Shown here in pieces: positions 11,796 through 23,368 of a DNA stretch of 64,000 nucleotides. A program made the translations under genes and the position numbers. This DNA is from Cryptomeria japonica (lineage: Eukaryota > Streptophyta > Pinopsida > Cupressales > Cupressaceae), in assembly GCF_030272615.1 (NCBI RefSeq), contig NC_081405.1, positions 24,347,272 to 24,411,271 on the forward strand, read 5' to 3'. The notes beneath the pieces are model-generated. The model was not told the DNA's origin. It saw only the letters and a program-made list of their open reading frames with translations, and made no database searches. The stretch's first letter is position 1; each line of letters opens with the position of its first letter.

Positions 11796-13130
11796 ATGGA
11801 AGGCTACAAACAATCTCGGAGAAATGTGAATCTTCAAAATGAATTGGATCATGCTAATCAAGTGATTGCAAATATGCAGAAACAAATGCAAAGATCACTG
11901 AAAGTTAGAAGAAGATTGTCTGATGATTTGCAGGACTCGCAAGAGCTGGTGGAACAAATTGAGACATCATCTAAGAACAGTATATTTGAAGAAACTGAAG
12001 AAATGATTGGAGTATTGAAATAAAAGAACAAAGCAATGAAAAGAGAACATGAGCATTTCAGCACACAGATGACTGAAAATCTTGATGCATTGAGGACAGT
12101 CGAGGATAACATAAGAGATATGGAAAGGGGAAAACAACAACTAGAAGCATTGGTGTCTGAAAAGAATGATGAAATCACAAGGATGACTGGAATTCAAAGT
12201 AATCTGTCTGATCAATTGGGTTATGCACATCATGAAGCAAATCTAAAGGAAAATGAGAATCAAGCATTGAAACTTGAACTATCAAGATTGACCGATGAAC
12301 TTGAAGCAGAAAAGGAGTCAAAAGAAACACTGAAGAAAAGTTATGAAGCATCAAGGATGTTGGATGAACAACTAACTACAAGAAGACCCAACAAAGATGC
12401 AGGACTCAGTTACAAAGGAAAAGACTCTACCGAGAAAGGAATCCACATCACCGAGAGAGGAGAATCATCAAAATAAGCTGGAAACAAGAAGAACATCAAA
12501 GGAAAGAAGCCTATTTGCAACTACTATGGAAAACAAGGACATACTGCCAACATGTGCCAAATCAGAAAAGGTAAGCAACCGAATGTCACTAGGTCTAATG
12601 GTTATTGTTACAATTGCAATAAGTATGGTCACACATCTAATCGATGTAGGACAAAGTCTATTAGCAATTATCAGAAGGCAAAATTCAAGGGGTTTTGTAA
12701 AAACTGCAATAGATATGGACACAGTATCGAGAAGTGTTGGTTTAAGCAGAAGAACTATATGTGGTCTGCACACCGAGCAAATACTAGAAGCTACCGAACT
12801 CACACAGATCCTAACCGATAGTATATTGCAGTACCATGGGATTACAATACAAGGATATGGTGTGAATGTTGTGGAAGATATGGACATATAAGTGCCAACT
12901 ACTTTATAAGGTTTGGAAGGAACAACCGAAGATCATGGAGAAATCCTGGTATGGCATGTTTTCATTGTCACAAAGTTGGACACTTGGCGAAAGATTGCAG
13001 AGATCAGCCCAGAGGAGATACTGAGGAAATAAGAAGTGAATTACAGATGATTTGGAAAAAGAAGGAAAATGTGTCAACTAATGAAGAAAGCACCTTACCT
13101 ACCGAGTTAGGTGCATCTATTTCAAATTAA
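11796..13130 (+). pseudogene. gag: Gag-like frame with coiled coil and five zinc-knuckle motifs
   Basis: A single reading frame of 445 codons from ATG 11796 to TAA 13128-13130, broken by stops at 12021 (TAA), 12474 (TAA) and 12819 (TAG) but with no frameshift. Residues about 10-200 are heptad-rich and charged, predicting a long coiled coil. From codon ~240 come five CCHC nucleic-acid-binding knuckles. The second, third and fifth are intact (CYNCNKYGHTSNRC, CKNCNRYGHSIEKC, CFHCHKVGHLAKDC); the first has Tyr for its second Cys and the fourth has Tyr for its last Cys. A coiled coil plus repeated knuckles fits the nucleocapsid end of a gag, but the usual capsid core is not obvious. The protein would package element RNA. 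It follows the PBS by 49 bp. Confidence 0.8.
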
Positions 13131-13654
13131 TCGGTAAAGGTATGAAGGGATTGCATTCTCTCAAGGTTATATCTTAACAGTTCCTATTTTATCATGTACT
13201 TAATTCCAAAATCTACATAGCTAAGATGCAATAGCAAGTTTGAAATTTTATCTAGTCTTTTGGAGCACCAGAGAAGTCGGTAAATGCAGGAAGCCTGTCT
13301 AGTCGGTAAAAGCATAAAAAGGAAGGTAATCGGTTTAATGGAACCGAGTGCATTTAATGTTTTCTGACCTAACTGCATGGAGCCCGATAAGGTTAAATGT
13401 GTACTTAAAGCCTTTTGCATGGTCATTTTACACTTACCAAGTTTTCAGAGTAGAGCTAAGTGATTCAAAGGCGATCAAACTCCTCCCGAGCAAATTTCAA
13501 GGTATTTATTCATCAATCTCAACACATTTTTCAAGCAAGTCAACCGATCATATTAGTTGAGAATACCTGCTTTATATTTACTAAGTGGAAAGCATTTGCT
13601 GGTTAAGTTTCAAACCATAAGCTTTTTTCATTAAGTAACTATCCAAAGTTAGAA
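13131..13654 (+). other. Spacer between the two frames of the pol-less element
   Basis: 524 bp with no open frame of note and no pol motif. It carries TCGGTAAA and ACCGAG words like those of the LTR. In an ordinary copia element pol would sit here, so the deletion or replacement junction must lie in or near this spacer. Confidence 0.5.
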
Positions 13655-16600
13655 ATGGCTCCAAAGATTCAGAAACTTTCTATTGTTGAAACCATTGAGA
13701 AGCCCTCACTGAAATATTCCTTACCTCCCAAAGTAACATCCGAACCCAATAATAAAACAACATTTTCTCTCATTCCGTACAGGGTTCTATTGATTGAGGA
13801 TGTCAGATTCTACACTAAGTATCGTGTTGAAGAACTAGGTCATACCGAGATCAAGGACACGTATGATGAATTATGCACCAATGGAAATCTACATAGCAAA
13901 TATGAGCATATCAAAGTCAAGGGATTGAACGAAGCCCTAACCTACCCGCAAGTCTTCAAACCCCAATGGGTTAAATTTGTTTTGAGCAGAGTTCATGATG
14001 ACTTTATGTGGTTAGAGGAGCAACCATTCAAAATCACCAAGGAAATCATCCACTTAATCACCGGATACCCTATATTCGACCATGCCCGAGCTCAGAAAAT
14101 GATTTCACAGAAAGAATTGATCACTTTAACCGGAGTTGAATCTGATTGCAGAGGTCTGAAATTGAATAATGTTATAGATGCAGAGTTGAAGTTTGCAATT
14201 AGAGTCATAGGTTATTGTTTCTTTCAGTCGGCAAGGGAAAATAGTGTACCATGTGCAGCTGTTGATTTAGCATACAAAATTGTGAAAAAGGGTATGAAGA
14301 TTGACCTATGCGAAGTATTGTTGAAAAATCTATTTGAAAATCTCAACACCATAAGGAAGCCAAAGAAGAACAACTTGGCAAACACACTAAAGTTTGGGTC
14401 ACTCTTGGTATGCATGTTTTTCTATTTTCAGAAATTCTTTCCATCATTCGGTAACGTAGTTTGGGAGCTACACCGACCAATCATCCATCAAATAAATGAC
14501 TTCATCAAACAGTTAGGTGATAACTTCAATGAGATAATGGATGATTACTTTAGCAAATTTCAAGAAAAGATGCATATCAGGCACAGAATACCACCCCAGT
14601 TAGTGGAGAAATACAAGGATAATATATGTTTTGAAGTGGACACCAACTACTGTTATGTCAATGCAGTAGAACCAAGAACTCAATCTTTGCCGTCTATGGG
14701 TTATGAGATTGATTCTGACATTACGCAGCAGCAGATAGATGCCTATCTCGCACTTCCAAGGCATGCTACTGAGATCAGGTACAGTACCTATGAAGAGGTC
14801 AAAGAAAAAGTTAAGATGAGCATTGTAGTTCCTAAGGCTACAAGGAAAGCAACCAAAATGATCAAAGTATTAACAGAGAAATTTGGAGAAGGTTCTTCCT
14901 CCACTCCTGTCAAGAGCGATCAAGTCATCACTAAGGAGGAATCTAAAGCCCAAGAAGCAGCAATTACATTGGGCACCGAGTTGCCAAAAGGCAAAATTTT
15001 GAAAAGGAAGAAATAGGATACATCACAGGTATCACCTACTCCTCTAGTGAAGCGCCCCAATACTAGATCATCTGCAGTGTCACCGAGTAAGAAGCAGAAA
15101 AATGTTGCAATGCCTAAGGTAACAAAAACTTATAAGAAGTCTACTCAGAGACTCATTTTGAATAAAGAGTCAAGTGACACCGAATCTGAAGACAAAAAAA
15201 ATTTCCAGATTCTCAAAAGCACAAAGGAAAATGTACATAGTGTTGATAATTTTTGTGCAAATATGAAACAATATGGTGGATTTGGAGCATTCATATATGT
15301 AAAATATGAATCCAGAACTGATGCAGAAAAGAGGCAAATTGAAGAAGCTGTAATTTGCACACTTCTTAAATTCTGATTAGTCCCATTGGAAGTAACTAAT
15401 TCTCTTCTAAAAGCATTGTACTTACACATTGATAACAGGTGGAAATGTGCTATGGACTCAGAAAAGAAGATGAGAGAAAGAAGTCTGGTACATCTCTTTC
15501 CAGACATGTCGGTAGATGAGATAAGTGAACATCTGAAAAACTACCAGACAAACTTCCTAGTCAAGCAAAGAGCCTTGAAACTGATGAATGGCCTTTATCT
15601 TGAAGTAGAGAAAGAGACAAAAGAAAAATGGCAAGAAATTTTTCGAATCAAGAGTGCTGATGAGTAAGGTGAAGTTGAAATAGTTGATATCATCGAGCAA
15701 GATCCTGTTGGTACTATACAACTTAATGAGGATATCATGGACACCGAGGTACAGGAACAGGAGATGGTAGAAGGGAATGCCTATGCCAAACTAGTATCAA
15801 GTGAATCAGTTTTGGAACAAGTCAAGTCCTATCCTCCGGTAACTCAACATGTTTCAACCGAGACACCTCAGGACACTGAACAAGGCAAAGAGGGTCAACA
15901 GTCTACCAAAGGAGAAGCTACTTCTCAGACCACTAGGGAACAAACTTCTCAAGCCCCAACAAGCACTGAAATTGTTGCCATCGAGACCCCAAGCAAGGAA
16001 TCATCGAAGGCTACATCTAAGGCTAAAGAAACCAACAAAAGTGTTGCCTCTACCGAGCAACCTATCGAGGGTGAACAAGCCTCCCAAGCCATTGTACTAG
16101 TTCAACCGATTAAAGCCTCATCATCTAAAGAGAAGAAAATGAAGAAGTATAGTTTCAAGCTAGATCTGTCAAAGCCGATTGTGTTGCCAAATGTAAACAT
16201 TTCAAAACTGAAAGGGCAAGTACTCATTGAATTCGGGGAACTATGCAAAGCCAAAGCAGAACAAGAGAGACAAATGGCTATACAAAAGAAAAACATAGTA
16301 CTTCAGAAGGTTAAAGCATTATTAACAGAAATGCTACCTGAAGCTACCGTGACAAAAGATGCATCCATCCATATTCAATTAGATGAACTCCTCACTAAAA
16401 TAGAAGCATCTAGAATAGATGCATCTGAATACCTGAGCAAATTGAAGGACAAAGAGCTCACTGCCAAAATGATTTAAGAGGTACAGAAAGCCATTGCTAT
16501 CGATAAAGTTAAGCTAGCCGGACTCATTGTTGAGTTGTCCCCTCAACTCAAACATATTCTTTATTTATTTCAAAAGCTCTATACATTTTCTTCATTCATC

Positions 16601-17014
16601 AAAGATATCAAGAATAAAACCAAAGTTATTGAAAAAGAGATCACCAATCTCTCAAATAAATTGACCACCGAGCCCAATTCTATTCAGAATTTTTATACCA
16701 AGTTACAATCTCTCATGGCTCAACAGTTGGAACTTCGGAATGAAGAGCACAAAATAAGAATGGATGTCATGACTCTTCAAACCTTATTCATTCCACACTT
16801 GTCCTCCGTCCAAGAGCAGATTAACCGAGCTACCTATTTATCCACTCAACAAGAGGGAAGCACTTTAGATGGTCCAATTTCACTGTTAGCTGATATTACA
16901 ACTCAGAATTCCCTAATGGACAGTGTCAAGGATGCCCTCTCTACCACTCTCAACGATGCACGTACAAAGTATAAATCCATTTTTGACCAGTTGCCTCCAT
17001 CGAATGGTAACTAG
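13655..17014 (+). pseudogene. Long accessory frame of unknown function, about 1,120 codons, five segments in one frame
   Basis: From ATG 13655 one frame runs to TAG 17012-17014, interrupted only by TAG 15014, TGA 15374, TAA 15665 and TAA 16475; there is no frameshift. Segment 1 (453 aa) is a mixed alpha-type globular region, including FKITKEIIHLITGYP at ~125-140, and ends in a Lys-rich tail. It reminds me of plant transposon or plant-mobile-type proteins of unknown function, but I cannot assign a family. The middle (15737-16477) is Ser/Thr/Glu/Gln-rich low complexity followed by a Lys/Glu helix. The last segment (16535-17014) is coiled-coil-like. Position before the 3' LTR and the coiled coil recall the env-like frame of Sireviruses (inference). 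No signal peptide or membrane span is convincing. The frame at 36264-23198 has nearly the same length and layout. Confidence 0.75.
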
Positions 17015-17026
17015 TTTTGATGTTTG

Positions 17027-17334
17027 TCAAAAAAGGGGAGTATAGTGTATACAAGAGGAAGTATGCCGAGCAGATCAGAGTATCTGGATGTACAGGTATT
17101 TTTGATAGGGGGAGCAATGAACACCGAGTTGTGAACACAGAGCATTGATCACAACACATGCAAAATCAGAGTTATGTATAGTATATTGATAAGGGGAGTA
17201 TATCTGAGTATACTATTTATTGGCAATTGTATGTACTGTCAGTTTAGTCAAATTTTGTAAGTATATAGATTTTTGAGTTATGACTTTGAAAAGAGTTTTG
17301 TCAAACATACCAAACTAATGTCAAAAGGGGAGAT
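17027..17334 (+). promoter_or_regulatory. Multiple polypurine tracts before 3' LTR
   Basis: Four similar tracts follow the end of the second frame: AAAAAAGGGGAGTA (~17029), ATAGGGGGAGCA (~17106), AAGGGGAGTA (~17191) and AAAAGGGGAGAT (17323-17334). The last directly abuts the LTR and is the likely functional primer. Multiplied PPTs are a known feature of Sireviruses. Confidence 0.75.
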
Positions 17335-18527
17335 TGTTACTATTTACTAAGTTGTCATTAGTTTTATATCCAAAGTCATCCTATATACTCTAGTCGGTTA
17401 ATACTACTGAAATACTCAGTCGATAAGCACTAAAGCAGTCGGTTATAGAAGAAAGAAGTCACAGAGGTTAGTATACACCGAGCTATCTACCGAGTAACGC
17501 TCTATGTCTACCGAGCAGCAAAGATGGTATACCGAGTTAATATGAACCAAGTGAAACATGTTACCAGATTCATTGAACCTGGACACATGTGGAAACGTGT
17601 TACAAGATCAAGGAACAGGGAACCGTTATCACATAGGAAATTGCACCTTAAGATTTTGTATGATTTTAAGGACATCTATCCAATTAAATAATTTGTATGG
17701 TTATTCATTCGATGAATCATGTTTGTAAGATCGAAGCATTAATAGATCACCATAATAAGAGATCTATTTATACAACATGAAATGGGGATCAAAAAGTATG
17801 AAGCAAGACATGTGTGATAGATAAGTTGAAAGGCAACATCATGAGAAAACACAATGTGTTGTGACTATTACGACTGACAAAGATATTCAGAGGTCACCGA
17901 GAAAGATTTCAGAGAACAATTAAGGAGCAAAGTAAACAGAAGGGTTTACCGAGTTGATTTATCAATTACCAAGGTATGCTATGAGCAAGGCAATTTCATA
18001 TTGAGCACATAGAATCTGCTATAACATTTCAGATGTAAAGTTGCAGATATTTTGTAAAGATTTTGATTGTATTATTTTGAGTTGTAAGAGAAACCTTTAA
18101 CAGGGTAAAAGACTCTAACAAAGTCTATAAATTGTAAAGCCTTTAACTAGGTACATCATTTAGTATAAGTGTTGTAAAATCCTTTAGCAAGGTAGATCTA
18201 AAGATCTTGACACTCCTAACAGGGTAAGCTATCAGAAATAGCTAAACATGTAGCTCTAACTGAGCAACCTTTATTATTGCAGTAGTGAAGTTGTGGGTGC
18301 CATCCCCACTGTAGTTTTTCTCTCTGACAAAGAGTTTCTGGGTAACAAAAATATATGTGTTATGGAGTGAAACATGTATGAATGTTATTTATATGTTTTA
18401 GCTTTATATTATGTTTCAGCAATATTGAGTTCATGCTTAACAGTAAAGTTATTGTTGAAGAAAAGTTTTGAAGTATTGATTCACCCCTCCCCTCTCAATA
18501 CATTAGCTTTCCATATTGGACCTAACA
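17335..18527 (+). repeat. 3' LTR of the 10543-18527 element
   Basis: TGTTACTATTTACTAAG to TTGGACCTAACA, 1,193 bp, collinear with 10543-11733 apart from substitutions and short indels (for example 4 bp near 17452). Followed by TSD ATAGT. Confidence 0.92.
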
Positions 18528-18532
18528 ATAGT

Positions 18533-21430
18533 ATTCTTTGATCTTTCCCCATCCTTCTCAATTTCTTCATACTCATCCTCTGTCTAGACTTATCCTCATT
18601 ATCATTGATATTCATGATCTCCTTGTCCTTAGCCATGGGTTGGCCCACAAGTCTATTTGATCTCTTAAGGTTAGAACCACCAACATCCTTAGTCTCTTCA
18701 TCCTTGTTTTCTAGAGACGCTTCCTCCTCTATATCAGTCTCCTCAATCTTTAAATTGGTCACATTTTTCTTCACTTCTTTTAGCAGGGGGCATTTTATGT
18801 TTCAATTTTCTTCTTTTACCTAAATTATTGGTAGAGAAGCTATGTTTAAGGTCGTATAGACCTTGGACAACCAATTTTTGCACAATATGAGGGGTTCTAG
18901 AAGTGGATTTTTTGCCATGAGGGGTAAGTGGGCTAGAGGTAGTAGGGGTGGTGGGCTAGGAGGGAGTCACATTGCTTTCAAAGGGGGAGGCTTTACTAGT
19001 GCTAGGATGCTATATATGCTTCTTATTACTCTTATGGTTGATAGGGGAATCCAAAATAGTTACAATTGGAGGGTATTTAGAGCATGGGGGATCCTCAACA
19101 ACAATAATTATCTTGGGAGGGCACACGAACAAATGGAAGTGGTAAAGATAAAAGATAAGCCCCTGGTGAAGAGGAATGGGCTTCTTGTTAGAGCTTTTAG
19201 CCATTTCAATGTCATCTTTGATAGAGTTTTTTAGAGAAGTTAACCAAGAGAAAGGGAAACTAATAATGGAATTGTGACAAAAATGATTAAGTAGTGGAAA
19301 ATGATAGTATTAGGCTTTAAACCTTCCTTCCAACATGAAAAACTTTATAAGCATTAAACATACTTGGCCGCAAGGTTTTGGCATCTCCTCTCTATTTAAC
19401 CCACCACAGAGTTTAATGGGATTTTCTCCCTCTTTGAAGAATAGTGAAAGATCCCAAATGGATCCTTTTGTTGTTGCTGTTGTAAATTCTTAATTAAACA
19501 TACTATATTTTTGTAATTTTCCAGTGATCTTATAGAATAGACAGAAGTTGCAGAAAGGGATTGTTTCTTTTTGGGTTTTGATGTTATAAGTAAAGTAATT
19601 GATAAATAGCAGCAAGTATGAAATAAAACAATAAACAATGTTCATATGTAAGAAAATTTAAGCAATCTGAAAATACTACAAATCATACCAGGCAAATAAC
19701 CTAGTTTTGTATTCAACAAGAATCCATACATTTATTTGGAGTTGTTCTCAATCTGGATTGATGCCAGATGGAGGAATATTACTGGCAACGAACAAGGAAG
19801 ACCAAATAAGCTGAATACAACCCTATAAGCCAACATACAAACAAGGCGTGGTTGCAAAAGGAGGCGTGGAAGCTGTTGCAAATCACGTGCCAACTGAAAT
19901 AGACCAGCCGCCCTGTTGAAACCCCACCAGCCGCCCTGTTGAAACCCCCAATATGCATGTTGAATCTTCAGACCAAGAAGACGTGTCTTCTACCTTTGAC
20001 AATCTCTGTGCAATCTTGGATAAATCCACTGTCAACTCCTGTTGAGGGCTACGTCCTAGCAAGTTCAGACCTGTGGTTTACGTCCCAAACCAAAATCACT
20101 CTTCCAGAGCAATTCCCAAATTCACAAGTTTCAAAATGATCAAAGATGCTATCAATTAGGTTTTCATCTCCATATAACTCCTTTCCATTTGCAAGTCGAA
20201 CCCTAAAGAATAATAAAGCTTGCACTTTATAATTAAAGTGACACTTTCCCAATTATGGCGTCAAACTATAGAAAAATATCACTTTATTGCGAATAAATAG
20301 CTTCCAACATCTAAAAAGACTCTGGAAGGTGAGAATCATGTAGCAAAGTTCAAGACCTTTCCAACGAGCTATAACACATAGGCATATCAAACCAGATGAA
20401 GCCAAAAACCCCTTATTACTATGAAATGGCTATATACATAGCCTTATTTTAATTTATTTAATTGCTAACTTAGGAAATATTTAAATATATTAAAATATTT
20501 CCATAGATCCAATAATAGCCCAAAATAGCCAACCAGACATGAATCTGACTTTGTCACCTGTCTGTGACTGATGCCGGACAAGATGGGCCAATTGGCAGTC
20601 CCATCCCTAAAATATAAGGATGCTCCTAGAAACTAGAAAACACACCCAATCTTCCTGAAACTGAAACCATGGTATGGTCCCATGGAACCTCAAATATGGA
20701 AACTGCCACAACCTCCTAAAAAGTAGGGAATTGCCCTAAAAAGTAGGAACCTCTCTCTAAACACCTGTAACTGCTCAAAAGGATCCTGCTCTACTCCTTG
20801 GTCCCCCAGGTGGTCATTCAGTCAGCTACCAGTTCTCCCTAAAAAATAGGAACTGTCATCTGAAGGATGAAAATGGCTCACTGAGCTCTTGCAAAGCTCC
20901 ATGACCCTCAGAATGAGTCCCCTAACCATGTCATTGACCTACGGGAACTCGAATGGTAGGTCAACCCCTGCTCATCTCATGTCACCTAGAAAAGGGGACA
21001 TTACAAATAGTGATAGGATATCATTATCGATCACTTTTCTCTATTTCTTCCACTTCCTACCCTTGGTGGACATATCAATTGCCTTAGTGCTGACATATTC
21101 ATTGATTTTAAAGGGAATTTTCCCAACCCTCACTCTCTATTTGTCCCAAGAAGTCATAGATTGAATTGATAGATTCTCATCAAACCCATTAATACAATCC
21201 AGAAATTGGGACACCCCACATTCCAAGCAAATATGCTAAACTCCATTGTTCTTGAACTCATCATAATTACTAGGTTTAATTTGAACTTTATCCCCACCCA
21301 TTCTCAAACCAGTAACTACCAAAACAAACTTAGTATCTCTCTGCCAACACACTAGAAACCAACAAGACGATAACAAAAGAGGAAAAATCTAGAGAAAGAT
21401 AAATTGATTTGGATGCGTGTCATAGTAATA
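18533..21430 (-). pseudogene. Decayed minus-strand LINE-like ORF1 region, split by a solo LTR
   Basis: On the minus strand, 21430-21011 contains CLECGVSQFLDC, reminiscent of the imperfect zinc knuckle in plant LINE ORF1 proteins, and DMSTKGRKWKK. After the solo LTR (19445-21005) the reading resumes at 19439 (NPIKLCGGLN) and continues to an acidic, Lys-rich stretch at 18774-18533 (GGSNLKRSNRLVGQP). Frames are broken repeatedly and no endonuclease or reverse transcriptase is visible. The LINE assignment is tentative; the stronger statement is that one minus-strand coding region was split by two LTR insertions with clean TSDs. Confidence 0.35.
19445..21005 (-). mobile_element. Solo LTR (TSD AATAG)
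   Basis: 1,561 bp flanked by AATAG at 19440-19444 and 21006-21010. On the minus strand it begins TGTAATGTCCCC and ends GGATCTTTCA; on the plus strand TGAAAGATCC...ACATTACA. No PBS, PPT or coding frame lies inside, so it is a single LTR left after recombination. It contains a 23-bp perfect tandem duplication at 19904-19949 (CCAGCCGCCCTGTTGAAACC unit). Its superfamily cannot be told from the LTR alone. Confidence 0.85.
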
Positions 21431-22380
21431 GGAATTATTACTAGGCACCATCCCCATAAATGTCCAAACATGTCACATAGAGCCAGAGGTACAAATTATG
21501 AGGTGAATTAAGGCAATCCATGTGCCAACAACCACCATCACTTCAATAAAAAATAATGAGGCTTTGTAAATGTGAAGATTATTAATATTTTGAATCTCAT
21601 TGGGGATATTGTAAGTACAAATGCCATCATTGCTAAGGTGGGCCACCATATAAATATGATGTTGAGTCATCAATGCTACACTAGCCTGCCGACAAAGAGA
21701 ATCCCACATCAACAACACGACCCACCAACCAACATAGTGTGTCCAAAGAGACAAGCACCAAATCATGTGTGCCATGCAAGTAAGCTAGCAAGAAGAAAGC
21801 CACGTCAATAGCAAGACCCACCACACAACATTGTGATGCCAATGGGGTAACCACACATTAAACTATATCCGAGCCAATATCCAATTTAAAAGGCCCTACA
21901 TGAAACTAGCAACCAACTAATCATGAATCATAATGAACCTCCCCAACCCACACACTTCTAAGGACCATCTAGGAAAACTTCATACACGTTGGTTAGGTCC
22001 CTAAGAGATTCAACAAGATTTCCCAAATGGAATTTATTGGTTGAAAATTTTGTCAACTCAAAAAAGAGCCTACAAAATTGTGGTTTCAACCACAACAACA
22101 CGATATTAACTCTCCTATTTATTAAGGGAAGGCTCCCCCCCTGTGATTCACTACTCTAATATACTAAACTAAGATGCAAATTTATATCTCCTATTTTAAC
22201 ATGGGTGGCACATCATCTTCTCCTCTTTTTTCAGGAAAGAATTTACAATATAGAGCAACAATAATTCTTATAATTTATTTGTTACAAATTAATTTGGAAA
22301 GCAAGAATGATATAATATAATGAGAAAAGAAGCAAAGTGTCCATAAAGGTGCAAAGTCCTTCGTTACTTCTCTGGGATGA
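21431..22380. other. Intergenic stretch, nothing recognised
   Basis: Plus-strand C/A-rich sequence with short open frames on both strands (21473-21811) that overlap each other and show no family motif. I see no terminal repeats, RNA gene or domain. Confidence 0.45.
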
Positions 22381-22395
22381 GAAAGAATGCTCCAT

Positions 22396-22950
22396 CTCAA
22401 AGTCTTGAATTCACTATTGTCCTATCAACCTTTTGTATAATTTCTTCTGTAACCCAAAGAGTTAACTAAGGAAACCAAAATAAAGCTCAAAGTCTTCAAA
22501 ATGATTCTTAGCTTTACCTTAGATAAAACTTTTGTTGAAGTAGTAATATGAAGCTCAAAGTCTTCAAGTTATTGTTTCTTTTCCAAGATAACACAATCAA
22601 GCCCAAAGTCTTCAAAGTGAAACCTTAATACATACGTTATCAGCTATTTTTATTTTAACTATAAAAAAGAAGCACAAAGTCTTCAAAATGATAATATGAT
22701 CACCAATTCCTAATTCTAACAACAATAGTCAAGATATGACACAAAGTTCACAAGTTAACAATTGCCTCTACACTTTAATAATATTATTTCCACACACCTT
22801 TATTTGAATAAATAAAACTTTTTAATGAAAATGACATAAGAACACTCTCACCATAAACACAAATGAATCCAACACAAAGTATGGCTGCCAAAATCTTTCT
22901 TCTTATTTCATCAAATTTGCAAATTCACAAGAGGAACACAAAGTTTCACT
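22396..22950 (-). repeat. Iterated CAAAGTCTTCAA motif
   Basis: CAAAGTCTT(C/G)AA occurs at about 22398, 22488, 22555, 22604 and 22674, with weaker ACACAAAGT copies near 22740, 22872 and 22936. The separating sequence is not conserved. On the minus strand (TTGAAGACTTTG) it lies downstream of a TATA-like box and of the long frame ending at 23198. Confidence 0.6.
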
Positions 22951-23025
22951 TTTTCTCTTCACTTCAACAGAGTTTCGACATATATATTAAAGATAATTAG
23001 ATCCTTAATTACAATGAGCAACCTC

Positions 23026-23042
23026 ATATTTATAGAAGAGAG
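23026..23042 (-). promoter_or_regulatory. TATA-like box, minus strand
   Basis: Minus-strand TTCTATAAATATGAGG lies about 160 bp beyond the stop of the long minus-strand frame. It suggests that an LTR promoter region follows the frame, but I could not find LTR ends or a second copy, so the element's 3' end is undefined. Confidence 0.4.
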
Positions 23043-23368
23043 GTGTAGCAAAAAACTAGGAAATTACTATGACTAATTCAAAGAAGAGTCCTAATTGACT
23101 TTGGACTCATGCATATCCTACATGCAAAAACTAAATACTAAAATGGCACTTCAAGTATCAATGTTTTATTCAAAATTACACCTAATATGAAAACTAACTA
23201 AGTGTCAAAAGACACTCCATTTTGATCTTGCTTCATGAAATCCTCGAACTTCTGCAACACTACTTTCATATATTCCTAATCAGGTCCTTTGGTGTGACTC
23301 GTGATGACCTTGACTCAAGCGATAGAATCTAAGGTGTTTTCATAGCATTTCTTATGATTCTTAAGGAG

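Larger units (their letters stand above)
10543..18527 (+). mobile_element. Structurally complete LTR element carrying gag plus a long second frame, without pol (TSD ATAGT)
   Basis: A 7,985-bp element flanked by ATAGT at 10538-10542 and 18528-18532. It has LTRs of 1,191 and 1,193 bp (TGTTAC...CTAACA), a tRNA-iMet PBS and several PPT-like tracts. The interior holds a gag-like frame (11796-13130) and a second frame (13655-17014). No protease, integrase, reverse transcriptase or RNase H motif is seen anywhere between the LTRs, so it must have moved using enzymes supplied in trans. Copia affiliation, and Sirevirus affinity in particular, is inferred from the iMet PBS, the multiple zinc knuckles, the repeated PPTs and the extra coiled-coil frame next to the 3' LTR. 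In the first ~290 bp of the two LTRs I counted roughly fourteen substitutions, mostly transitions, so the insertion is old. Confidence 0.9.

Noticed and set aside
12468-12891. Coding frames overlapping the zinc-knuckle region on both strands
   Set aside because: Only the frame with CCHC knuckles has a recognisable pattern; the others are shadows.
18863-19234. Plus-strand Gly-rich gene
   Set aside because: It is the shadow of the minus-strand decayed coding region and shows low-complexity translation only.
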